NCBI GenBank assembly: GCA_947095585.1
Contig: OX352761.1
Span: 64,308,882 to 64,372,881, forward strand
Source: Nephrocerus scutellatus
Taxonomy: Eukaryota; Arthropoda; Insecta; Diptera; Pipunculidae
Direction of reading: 5' to 3'
Length of the DNA: 64,000 bases
A program made the position numbers and the translations under genes. Positions 50,992 to 60,574 of this stretch are shown one piece after another. Within the stretch, counting starts at the first letter, position 1; each line of letters starts with the position of its first letter. The notes below the pieces were generated by a model. The model saw only the letters and a list, made by a program, of their open reading frames with translations. It searched no databases and was not told the origin of the DNA.

Positions 50992-51624
50992 ATGGCCACC
51001 ATAGAGCCCGAACTAATCGCTTCTGCTGTGTACTCTCTCCGTAAGGAGGAATTGGCTAACAAGTTAGAGTGTCGTGGCATCGACCCAACGGGCACCGTCG
51101 ACGAGCTACGCAAAAGGTTGAGCACCGAAGTAAAGAAAATGAAACCAGGCGAGGATCTGCGTGTACCAACTCCGACCAGCAGAAATTTCGAAGCATCAAC
51201 AATTACCTTCCCAGAAGTAGATCCGAGTACTTCACAAATGGTAAATCTAAGTACTTCGCAACCATTCGCATACCGACCGTCGGACGCGGGTGTAATGGAT
51301 AAGGTGCGGAAATGGAACTTGAGGTACGATGGCGGTACCAATAACCCCCTGGAATTTTTGGAACGCGTCGAAGAGTTGGCCGAATGCTACCAACTACCTT
51401 TCGACCGCATTGTCCGTACACTACCCGAACTGTTGAAAGGGAACGCGTTGGTGTGGTACCGGAATAAAAAAGAGTTGCATTTAGCGAGGAACTACGCCCA
51501 ACGATGTAATATATCCGCACCAGTCACACACCCAAAATATGACCTCTTCATATCAGACCGTGGGCAACGATGTATCATATCCACACCCGTCACACACCAG
51601 AAATATAACATATCCGCCTCATAA
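50992..51624 (+). pseudogene. gag: Gag of E5, N-terminal and capsid part, truncated
   Basis: 210 codons from the ATG at 50992. Residues about 9-45 are SAP-like (VYSLRKEELANKLECRGIDP, then VDELRKRLSTEV). Residues 101-160 are the capsid start (DKVRKWNLRYDGGTNNPLEF, LERVEELAECYQLPFDRIVR, LPELLKGNALVWYRN), aligned with RKWSVKYDGGKDPIAFVERL and onward in E3. After WYRNKKE the capsid is cut short and a 60-base theme (CAACGATGTAATATATCCGC, ACCAGTCACACACC) is duplicated. The stop is at 51622. Function as in E3: particle formation and RNA packaging. Confidence 0.8.
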
Positions 51625-51943
51625 ACCGACTAGACCAGCTGTCCGATCCATCCGACCAGTTGAACAAGCAGCCCGATCAAACATTCCAAACTGGCGATCG
51701 CCCGTCGTCCATATGGTCAACAAACCAGTTGAAGCCAGACGTCCAGCAGAATCACCAACGAATTGTCTCCACCCGTACTTCCCATTACAACCTGTCAAAC
51801 CGACTAAAATTACAAGTTGTAGGACGTGTGGGCAGTTTGGACCTGATCTGAACAATCGACTCTTAGGTCGCGCCGACCAACAACACAACGTAGACTCAGC
51901 CGTGAAAATACCAAATTATATAATAAAACCGATAAAACTATAA
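51539..51943 (+). pseudogene. gag: Gag continuation of E5 with half a zinc knuckle
   Basis: A second frame (+1 relative to the previous) continues PTRPAVRSIRPVEQAARSNI to KPTKITSCRTCGQFGPDLNN, where the C-X2-C of a knuckle is present but the His and third Cys are not. It ends IIKPIKL, next to the IIKP-coding minisatellite that follows. A frameshift separates it from the capsid part. Confidence 0.6.
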
Positions 51944-51949
51944 TAAAAC

Positions 51950-52262
51950 CGCCAAGACAGATACCGCTGTCGAATAAACCGTCACCGCATTTTATAATAA
52001 AACCGTCAAGACAGATACCGCTGTCGAATAAACCGTCACCGCATTCTATAATAAAACCGCCAAGACAGATACCGCTGTCGAATAAACCGTCACCGCATTC
52101 TATAATAAAACTGCCAAGACAGATACCGCTGTCGAATAAACCGTCACCACATTCTATAATAAAACCGCCAAGACAGATACCGCTGTCGAATAAACCGTCA
52201 CCGCTTCTTATAATAAAACCCACAAGACAGATACCGCTGTCATGTAAACCATCACCACGGCT
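51950..52262 (+). repeat. 54-bp minisatellite, about six copies
   Basis: The unit is AAACCGTCACCGCATTCTAT, AATAAAACCGCCAAGACAGA, TACCGCTGTCGAAT. At 54 bases it is 18 codons, and in the plus sense one frame is open across it (NKPSPHSIIKPPRQIPLS). The period was checked from GTCGAATAA at 51969 and 52023. The minus-strand ORF over it is a shadow. Confidence 0.9.
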
Positions 52263-52334
52263 GATCATTACCCTACAAAAGTAGCTGTCTTTGAATCTAC
52301 CGACTCCGAAGGTTATTCACGTTCAGAAGATGAC

Positions 52335-52535
52335 TACGGCTCCGATAACCGATACCGTTCCAGAAAATACTACCGATACCGTTCCAGAAAGTACTACAAC
52401 TCCGATTACCGATACCGTTCCAGAAATTACTACCGCTCCGATTACCTATACCGTTCCAGAAAGTACGACCGCTCCGATTACCGATACCGTCGCAGAAAGT
52501 ACTACCGCTCCTATTACCGATACCGTTGCAGAAAT
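52335..52535 (+). repeat. 36-bp minisatellite in the E5 gag tail
   Basis: The unit is roughly GATTACCGATACCGTTCCAG then AAAGTACTACCGCTCC, about five copies. One frame reads SDYRYRSRKYYR-type Arg/Tyr repeats, another TTAPITDTVPES. The Arg-rich reading would fit a basic RNA-binding tail of Gag, but I cannot decide which is used. Confidence 0.8.
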
Positions 52536-53145
52536 TCAAAATATAATACCTGCACCGACCACACCGCTCAACATCGAAGACGACTACCGCTTCATAAGTC
52601 GCTACCGCTCTTATGATGACCACCATCACCCTCAACCAGACCGACACCCACCACCCCGAAAGCAACATTTAACATCATTTCTTTTTCTATTAGACTTATT
52701 ATTAGTATTATTATTATTACCATTGTTACTATTGTTATATATAAAAAAAAACATTTTTTTGAATTATAAAAAAAAAGATAAATAGAAATTTATTATTAAA
52801 ACAAAAAGAAAAAAAAAATAAAAATATATGGAAAAAATATAAAAAAAAAAAAATGAAAAAAATAAAAAATGAACAAAGAAAATGAAAATGAAAAAAATTA
52901 AATATGAAAAATGAAAGAAATTATGAATGAAAAAAAGAAACATCTTGTCACTGTATTTCTTTACATTTTTAGACTTAAGCTTATTACTAATACGAAACAT
53001 AAAATATAAAAAAAAGAATGGGAACAAAAAAAAAAAGAGAGAAAAAAAACCAACACATTTTTTTAAAAACCAAAAACTGTTTATGTAAATCGTACCGGTG
53101 AATGGCACTAGGCAATAAAGGTCGTAGACCACTTATTAAGAAAAA
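52536..53145. other. A-rich tract after the E5 gag
   Basis: 52690-53060 is dominated by A runs with short GAAAAA or AAATATAA phrases; there is a CTT/ATT-rich segment at 52680-52740. No gene. 53060-53145 contains GTCGTAGACCACTTATTAAG, of unknown origin. Confidence 0.5.
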
Positions 53146-53400
53146 GAAAAAAAACAACCCATAAAAATTAAAATTTTTCATCTAAATTCTCTAATCGCAG
53201 AAATTGATATGGGAGCCCCTCGATCCTGGGCCATTTTTTTTATTGTAGGAGAAAATCATCGAAACAAACATTTGACATCAGATGTTAAAATTGAAAAAGC
53301 TCAGATCATTTTATTCTGAGCACTTAGAGCACGCTCATACTCTGAGCAAATAAGAAACACGAACATTTATCTTGAGAACTCTTTGACTGCTCTGAACTAA
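53146..53400. repeat. R-box copy with palindrome-bearing segment
   Basis: Starts ACAACCCATAAAAATTAAAA and continues as at 4390-4430, then follows 4580-4800 closely (GAAATTGATATGGGAGCCCC; ATTTTATTCTGAGCAC; CACGCTCATACTCTGAGCAA). 53401-53756 shows no gene; it holds a (CT)n run at 53587-53607. Confidence 0.75.
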
Positions 53401-53756
53401 TTTATGAAAACGCCAAATGACAGAATATTGTGAAAACTTGTTGTTCTATCTGTAAGTTGATATCGACAACAAAAAAAACGACATCAAAAAAAATACAATT
53501 CAGTATATAATAAAAATGTAAGTTGAAGTAAGCATAAAACATGTATGTCTCGTTTCATTTGCTGGGTTCATTTGTGCGTGCGCTAAGATTTCTCTCTCTC
53601 TCTCTCCACCACCACCAAAACCATGCAGCGCAGCCGACTGCGCAGCACACACCGCATACAGTCCATAAAGGGCGACGAATATCTGATGCCAGTACAGATA
53701 TTTAAAAAATGTATAAGGGCCTTGCGGCCGAACCCGGGACCCGATCACTAGCAAAT

Positions 53757-54075
53757 TTTCGAAAAAGTATTGTTTATTGGGTATACACATGTGTGTAAAA
53801 TTTGAAGAAAATCGGGTAAATTTTTTAAAATTTTTGTTTGGGAGCCCCCCGACCCCGCAGCCCGAGGGGCCTCAAAATTTAATAGAAAGTGTTGTCTCCG
53901 GAAATACACATGTGTGCAAAATTTCAATAAAATCGGGCCATGGGAAGTGGGTTAAAAATTGATCGCAAGAATCCACGACAGACGACCGACCGACGACCGA
54001 CCGACGACCGACCGACGACCGACTGACGACCGACGACCCACGGGCAAGTGAAGTTAATATAGAGAATTTAAAAAG
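53757..54075. repeat. R-box copy with (CGAC)n tail
   Basis: Modules GTTTATTGGGTATACACATG and GTTGTCTCCGGAAATACACA, then AAATCGGGCCATGGGAAGTG, a GACCGACCGACGACCGACC simple repeat (53985-54030), and the terminal CACGGGCAAGTGAAGTTAAT plus AT-rich tail. This is one of the clearest 3' ends of the family. Confidence 0.8.
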
Positions 54076-54154
54076 AGAGTGACCACACCAAACGAGAGAA
54101 AACTTTAGATATATATAAAACATTAGCATAAAACTAGAAACACCTGATATATAA

Positions 54155-54434
54155 GTTAACGAGACATAGATGCAATTCTCGGAATAGCTCCCACGAACAT
54201 CGACTAGCCCAGACAACAACACAATTCCTGAAACAACACCTGCACCTGCACTTCATCAATTCTGTGTGAACGTTATTTTCCTTTGTTAGTAATTTTGCTT
54301 ACTAAACTTTTATTTCTAATATAAGCATGTGGAGTAGAATAGAATCTTTTAGTCCTAAGTAATCGTTAATAAAGGTACAGGCAAACTGCCTGCAATATAT
54401 TTTTTTAACCACATCGTAAAAAAAAATTTTTAAC
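54155..54434 (+). repeat. 5' LTR of E6 (280 bp)
   Basis: Begins GTTAACGAGACATAG and ends TTTTTAAC, an inverted GTTAA/TTAAC pair. An AATAAA lies near 54371. The uncut insertion site of H5 is visible here as CCTAAGTAATCGTTAATAAA. Confidence 0.85.
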
Positions 54435-54452
54435 TGGCGCCCAACGTGGGTC
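54435..54452 (+). other. primer binding site of E6 (tRNA-Lys type)
   Basis: TGGCGCCCAACGTGGGTC follows the LTR with no gap. It matches, but for the last bases, the complement of the 3' end of an insect lysine tRNA. 54453-55295 after it is an AT-rich leader without a gene. Confidence 0.75.
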
Positions 54453-55295
54453 TGGGCAAGAATATAAAAAAAGAATAAGTGTTCGAATTTAAAGTGTTCT
54501 AAAAATAAGTGAATTAAATGTGCAATTATAAGTTAACCTAAGCATAATAAAACCAAGTGTGCACATCTGACCTGTAACTGAGAATTACAGACATAAAAAA
54601 TTCAATCAACAAAAAGAAAATTAATATAAAATAAATCGAAAAAAAATTTTTATGTGAAGAAGTTAATTGATCTATTAAAATAAAAATAGAAACCACATAT
54701 AAGATATGCAAATAAGTATAGTACGAGTATAAAGTTAAAAATAAAGTGAATATAAACCGAACCATCTTTAAGGCAATCCCATCCAAGTTAAAGGAAACTT
54801 AGGGCCCGGAGTCACCGATTCAATACGGACAAATCGGAGCTTTCAAAGAAAGCAGCCGCCTTTACAGTTGGAATTGCCAATCAACAATTCACCAGTCCAA
54901 GCAACCGAACAAAGGACATTGACGATCTTAGTGACTCATCAACATCAAGCAGAAGATGCCCGTCCTTAATTTTTTCCTGATGTAAGTTATTTTTAAGCGA
55001 TAAAATTATTTAAACAAAAATTTTAATAAACAATTTTTAAATATTATTTTCTTAATATAAACATAAATATTTTAAACATTCTACACAAGATTCTCGAAAA
55101 AAAAAATCCCTATTTATATAAATATAAATATATTTTATTACAACAATTTTTATTATTATTATATTGTTATTATTTATTATATGTATATATATTATTATAT
55201 TATTATTATATGGAGGAAAATCCCAAATTCTAATTCAAATTGCTGATCCTCCTTCCACTTCCTCTTTTGCCTAAACCGTTCCAAATACATTTAAT

Positions 55296-55958
55296 ATGAA
55301 TAGTCTTACTGCACACATTACCCAAATCGTAACTGAATTAATTAGATCTGAGGGAAGGCAATTCATTCAAGGAATTAAAAGTCCACCGATAGATAACGAA
55401 ACTGACCAAACAATAAACTTAGGGCAGGACAGAAACTTAACTGATTTAGACCGCGTTCCAGATATCGTTAAGAGCTTACGGGAATTCTCAGGTAACCCTG
55501 GAGAATTCAGCTCATGGAAGAAAAGCGTGGATAGGATTCTAACTATCTACGAACACTTAAAAGGTAGACCGAAGTACTACATTGCTCTAGAATCTTACAA
55601 CACTCCAATCAACTGGAAAAGAATATCAAAATGTCTGACATTGCATTATGCAGACAAGAGAGACTTAGGAACGTTGGAGTACCAAATGACGACTTTGGTA
55701 CAAGGAAACCACTCCACACCAATGTTTTACCAAATGGTGTACCAACATCTTTCTCTTATACTAAACAAACTGTCTAGCATGGAAATGAGCCAGGAATCTC
55801 TAAATATGACACATTTATATCGAGATAAAGCCCTCGACACATTCGTAAGAGGACTTAAAGGAGATCTCCCAAGACTCCTAAGCATCAAGGAACCTGTTAA
55901 TTTGCCACAAGCCCTTCATTTGTGTCTGAAACTGCAAAATATTAACATTCACTACTAG
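55296..55958 (+). pseudogene. gag: gag of E6, internally deleted and truncated
   Basis: 220 codons: VPDIVKSLREFSGNPGEFSS WKKSVDRIL-type capsid start, then a short deletion after GRPKYYIALE, and INWKRISKCLTLHYADKRDL with GTLEYQMTTLVQG, FYQMVYQHLSLILNKL, TFVRGLKGDLPRLLSI. These are capsid motifs of errantivirus Gag. The frame ends near 55958 and the nucleocapsid and protease are missing: the sequence goes almost directly into RT. Confidence 0.8.
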
Positions 55959-55964
55959 AGTTAA

Positions 55965-57369
55965 AGGCGAAATTCGCACTACAGCTAACTCCCCCGTTTA
56001 CTCCAAGCCTTATCCATATCCTATGGCTCTAAAGGACGAAGTGGAGAAACAAGTAAAAGAATTATTAAACGAAGGAATAATAAGGCATTCAAAATCCCCT
56101 TCACCAATTCACCCGTATGGATCGTTTCAAAAAAATTAGACGCTTATGGCAAGAAGAAATATCGAATGGTGATATAGGTGGTATAGGAAACTGAATTCTG
56201 TCACTATTTCCGATAAGTATCCTATACCGGAAATTAACGAAGTTCTTTCGAATCTCGGAAAAAATCGATACTTCACCGTCATTGATCTTAAAAGTGGTTT
56301 CCACCAAATTCCACTAAAAGAGACCTATATCGAAAAGACTGCCTTTTCGATAAATAATGGGAAATTTGAATTAACTCGCCTCCCATTCGGGCTCAAGAAT
56401 GCGCCCTCCATTTTCCAAAGGACACTAGATGACATTTTAAGGGAACACATAGGAAAACGTTGTTATATTTACATAGCATCATATTTGGAGAAAATGAAAA
56501 ACAACATTTTAAGAATTTGGAAATTGTATTTAAAACACTCGAAAAAGCCAACATGAAAATACAACTAGATAAATCCGAATTCTTAAAATCAGAAGCAGAA
56601 TTTTTAGGATTCATTGTTGGAATCAATGGTATAAAGACAAATCCCAAAAAGGTTCAGGCCATAGTAGACCTACCCCCACCTCGAAATTTAAAAGACCTTC
56701 GATCATTCCTAGGAATGTCAGGGTATTTTCGACGGTTTGTCAGAGATTATGCGAAATTAGCCAAACCCCTGACAACCCTTTTAAGAGGGGAAGATGGACG
56801 CGTGTCACAAAACCTATCGAAAAATAAAATCATTCACCTCGATAAAGTTGCATTAGACACTTTTCAAAAACTAAAAAACGTTCTAGTTTTCGAAGAAATT
56901 ATTTTAACTCTCCCAAATTTCGAAAAAGATTTTGAATTAATGACAGATGCCTCTGATAGGTGCATTACTATCACAAAATAACCAACCAATAACCTTTTTG
57001 TCACGTACACTTAACAAAATAGAAGAAAGTTATGCGACTAACGAAAAAGAAATGTTAGCCATCATTTGGGGTCTAACCAGCTTACGAAATTTCCTTTACG
57101 GTTCCAGAAAAATTAAAATTTTCACCGATCACCAACCGCTCACATATGCCCATATATTGCCCACATATGGTAGAACTAATCTGGTAGCAGATTCACTCTC
57201 TAGACTACCGCATCCAACAAACGTAAATTTACTAACTATGACACAACACAGCGCCGATAGCTCATCCCATGACCTAATCCCGACTATCGAAACCCCTATT
57301 AACGTTTTTCGCAATCAAAATAGAAAACGAAAACAGTTATCAAATCCAAAACCCTTTTCCCAATTGTAA
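55965..57369 (+). pseudogene. pol: RT-RNase H of E6
   Basis: RT begins about 55965 (VKGEIRTTANSPVYSKPYPY; VEKQVKELLNEGIIRHSKSP), then breaks. RT palm in another frame (56190-56460) reads [49 protein letters not shown]. At the Y-X-D-D site (about 56462-56480) a small deletion and substitution remove the aspartates. 56460-56981 is open through thumb and connection (IQLDKSEFLKSEAEFLGFIV; LRSFLGMSGYFRRFVRDYAK) to TDASD of RNase H. 56947-57369 gives the rest (SYATNEKEMLAIIWGLTSLR; FTDHQPLTYA), with a deletion in the last helix. Confidence 0.85.
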
Positions 57370-57384
57370 GAGACACATTTTCGT

Positions 57385-58516
57385 ACAACGAAATTTTACT
57401 GAAACTGACATAATTAACATATTTAAAAGATACCTCAATCCTACCGCAATAAACGGACTCTCAGCACCTGAAAACTTCATGGGCCAAATACAAGAGATAT
57501 ACCCCATTCATTTTAGAAGCTACAAAATCCGATATACCGAAATCATTGTCGAAGACATACCCAACGAAGACCAACGAAAGATGAAATTATTCTCACAGAA
57601 CATAAAAGAGCACATAGAAATGCGTATGAGAACCGGCTTCAAATACTACAAAAGTATTACTTCCCAAAAATGAGCGCAAACATCAAAAATCTAGTTAAAC
57701 GCTGCACTACCTGTAAGGAAAACAAGTACGACCGTCACCCAAATAATCAAGTTCTCGAGCCTACTCCTATACCAAACTATCCCGGTCATACTCTACATAT
57801 AGACATCTTCTCCACAGAGAAATGTTTAGTCTTAACAGCGCTTGATAAATTCACAAAATTCGCACAAGCGAAAATTATTGAATCACGTTCCAAAGAGCAC
57901 ATTAAACGACCACTACAAGATATAATTTTCCACTTCTGTATCCCAGAAAATGTTGTAATCGACAACGAAAAATCTTTAAATTCGGCCTCCATTACCTCTT
58001 TACTTGAAGAAGATCTTCAAATTAAGGTCTTTACGACTCCTCCATATAAAAGTGAAGTAAACGGACAAGTCGAACGTTTCCACTCAACCCTATCCGAAAT
58101 AATGAGATGTCTCAAAGCAGACGGTCCAACCCGTTCCTTTCAAGAACTGCTTGAACGTGCTGTAAATGAGTACAGGAAAAAAACCTGTCGAACTCTTTTA
58201 CGGACGTATTCCCGGAATTAACCCTGAACAGTTTGAACAAATTCGACTAAGCAATATCGAACGTCTCAAACTAAAGCAAGAGAAGGATAGAGAGTTTCAT
58301 AATAAAATACGGATATCCATAAAAGATAACAACCCTGGAGACATAATTTATATAAAACACAATAAAAGAATTGGTACTAAACTAACATACCGATACCGTC
58401 AAGAAATAGTCAGAGAAAATAAAAACACTACTGTACTAACAGAATCCCGAAAACGGTACACAAAAGTCTTATACGAAATTAATTTCTTTATTTCAGATCC
58501 ATGTTTCTCAAAGTGA
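57385..58516 (+). pseudogene. pol: integrase of E6
   Basis: 57479-57673 and 57670-58221 hold the spacer and zinc-binding tail (NLVKRCTTCKENKYDRHPNN). The catalytic core has the first Asp in HTLHIDIFSTEKCLVLTALD, the second in ENVVIDNEKSLNSASI and the Glu in YKSEVNGQVERFHSTLSEIM, so all three acidic positions appear retained. A frameshift near 58165 leads into 58166-58516 (the basic C-terminal region). The histidine pair of the zinc finger is not clear. Confidence 0.8.
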
Positions 58517-60050
58517 ATGGAGAAATCCAAATAGATTCTAGATTTCTCGAATTCCCAATTTATATCATTACATACCGGACAAGTAAAAATACAAAACGGA
58601 AATTTTAAAATAATCCACGAAATAGACCTTGACCAGTATGAAAAATTTCTGACAAACATCGCGCTTAATTTAGAGTTAAAAACTACCAAACATAATCCTC
58701 TGTTTCCTTACATATCCCATGAATTTAAGCAGATCCAAAATTTAATATACCAACTAAAACCAAGTAGAAGGAAAAGATCATTAAATTTTATTGGCTCAGC
58801 GTGGAAATGGATTGCTGGAAATCCAGACCACGAAGATTTTGTAACAATAAAACATAAAATGAATAAATTACTTTCTAATAACAATAACCAATTTATTATT
58901 AATCAATTACATAACGAAAGAATAAATAATATTACTAAAATAACAAATGAAATAGGAAATATGTTAAAAGAAAATAAAAATATTAACAGGGAAATTGTAC
59001 CCGAAATTCAATATAAAATGAAGATCATAGAAGAAGAATTAGTAAACATTAATACAGCCATTCATTGGGCCAAACTAGGCATTATTAACTCATTAATATT
59101 ATCCAAACAAGAAATAAAATTAGCCATAAACGAATTAAGTAAAGACAAAATTCCCTTCTCCACTGTACAAGAAGCACTTAACTTTGCAGAAATTAAAATA
59201 ATCAGTAATTCCATTTCTATTTTATATATTATTAATATCCCTATAAAGGATTTACAAATCTATGAAAAACTTTTACTGAATACTGAAACCAGTAAAAAAA
59301 ATGGGAATAACAATAGACATAGTTTATAAAGAAATTATAACAAATAAAGAAGACATTTTTGGATTAATAAAAGAATGTAAAACATTTAATCAAATCTCAA
59401 TTTGTAGTAGAGATAATATTATAAATATTTGCTGCGTTGCTTTGGCTAATCCAGCTTAGCTTACAATAAAATCGCATAAGCATAAAGCCGAAAACAAATC
59501 CAAAAAGTTTTTAGGATTTATAACTAAAGCCATTTTTTAGTTATAGCGCTCACCGTAAGGCGGTGTTTTGTTTAACACACATAACAATTAAAATGCATCG
59601 AACATTTAAAGCCATTTAAAGCCAAAAGCTGTTGCTTTTGTAAAGCCAAGCTGGATTAGCCAAAGCAACGCAGCAATTGTAAACTCCACATGTATTCCAA
59701 TCTTGAAATCTTTTTAAAAGTAGAAAAGCCACATGTAATTTAATTAATAGCCAGCACCTTCTCACTATTGATGAAGTATCACCAGGTTTAATATTTTTAA
59801 ACGATTTTAACGGAACCATCGAAGCAGAAGCAACACCCGAAATCTCAGCGGAACCTTCCTCATCAAATTTGAAAACGCGAACCTCACAATCAACAACAGA
59901 ATATTTGTAGCACAAGAAGCGACTACGCACAAGATTATCATCCAACAACCAGAAATACAAAACATTGAAAATCCGCAAATGAAATCCCAACACATAACCG
60001 AAGAACCCATCATGAATCGAACAAAATTCTACGATCTACCATACTTTTAG
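58500..60050 (+). pseudogene. env: env of E6, interrupted by a MITE
   Basis: Starts at the end of integrase. A basic motif, RRKR (58766-58777), precedes SLNFIGSAWKWIAGNPDHED, the cleavage and fusion-peptide region of errantivirus envelope proteins. 58859-59329 is a long Asn/Ile/Lys-rich ectodomain. A frameshift near 59320 and the MITE at 59430-59675 follow. After it, pieces to about 60050 (LIFLNDFNGTIEAEATPEIS) belong to the C-terminal part. The gene is broken in at least three places. Confidence 0.8.
59430..59675. mobile_element. 246-bp MITE with long perfect inverted repeats
   Basis: The left end TGCTGCGTTGCTTTGGCTAA continues TCCAGCTT. The right end, reverse-complemented, is the same for 28 bases and stays similar beyond (AGCTTAC versus GGCTTTAC). 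Flanks are ATT on both sides (59427-59429 and 59676-59678), suggesting a 3-bp target duplication. No coding capacity. It interrupts the E6 env. The family is not identified; a 3-bp duplication would suit PIF/Harbinger but the ends are not diagnostic. Confidence 0.9.
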
Positions 60051-60071
60051 GCTATTGTGACTATAGCATTT

Positions 60072-60083
60072 AGAGGGGGAAGC
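60072..60083 (+). other. polypurine tract of E6
   Basis: AGAGGGGGAAGC directly precedes the 3' LTR start GTTAACGAG. Confidence 0.7.
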
Positions 60084-60291
60084 GTTAACGAGACATAGAT
60101 GCAATTCTCGGAATAGCTCCCACGAACATCGACTTGCCCAGACAACAAAACAATTCCTGGAACGACACCTGCACCTGCACTTCATCAATTCTGTGTGAAC
60201 GTTATTTTCCTTTGTTAGTAATTTTGCTTACTAAACTTTTATTTGTAATATGAGCATGTGGAGTAGAATAGAATCTTTAAGTCCTAAGTAA
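60084..60291 (+). repeat. 3' LTR of E6, truncated by H5
   Basis: Matches 54155-54362 with a few differences, then stops at CCTAAGTAA where Helitron H5 starts. The remainder would lie beyond H5 and the later LTR, outside the window. Confidence 0.85.
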
Positions 60292-60574
60292 TCTATATAT
60301 ATAAAATAGAGAATTTATTTGTTTGTATATTTGTGCCTAACTAGCTCTGGAACGCCTTGACCAATTTCAACCAAACTTGGTATACATATTAGTAATTATC
60401 TGGAATCAAACATAGAGGGTGGGGGGTAGCACGTTTTTTGGCTGTGGGAGGCTGCTGCCACCCCACCACAGGCAAAAAACCTGCTACCCACCCTGCTACA
60501 GTATCACCGTGATGAATAGTGTTGGTAGTACGCTCCTATGGGTGAGTTAAGTATCGCCGCAGGGTGGTGGGTGA

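Larger units (their letters stand above)
50178..53130 (+). mobile_element. E5: degenerate SAP-Gag LTR element related to E3
   Basis: LTR 50178-50824 (TGTAACGAAG to GTCTGTTACA), primer site TGGCGCCCGAGAGGGAC at 50829-50845, then a Gag gene on the plus strand with a SAP-like start and the same capsid signature as E3. The gag tail consists of minisatellites, followed by an A-rich tract to about 53130. No RT, integrase or 3' LTR is found, so it is a truncated relic. Primer site and LTR ends (TGTAAC...GTTACA here, CTCCGTTACA in E3) support a relationship. Confidence 0.75.
54155..60291 (+). mobile_element. E6: errantivirus-like element with env
   Basis: The 5' LTR (54155-54434) and 3' LTR start (60084-60291) share GTTAACGAGACATAGATGCA and onward. 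Primer site TGGCGCCCAACGTGGGTC follows the 5' LTR and a purine tract precedes the 3' LTR. Inside are gag, a deletion over gag end and protease, RT, RNase H, integrase and env on the plus strand. The 3' LTR is cut at 60291 by Helitron H5. Frames are broken, and the RT active site is damaged. Confidence 0.9.

Noticed and set aside
51810..52268. Minus-strand ORF with 18-residue repeats (DGLFDSGICLGGFII)
   Set aside because: Antisense of the 54-bp minisatellite in the plus-strand E5 gag tail; no independent support.
52764..53132. Minus-strand Phe/Leu-rich ORF that looks like a membrane protein
   Set aside because: It is the complement of an A-rich tract, which always gives Phe-rich frames.
53725..53752. 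tRNA-like T-arm (GGGTTCGGCC on the minus strand)
   Set aside because: No matching anticodon or D arm nearby; the short G/C palindrome is not enough for a tRNA or SINE call.
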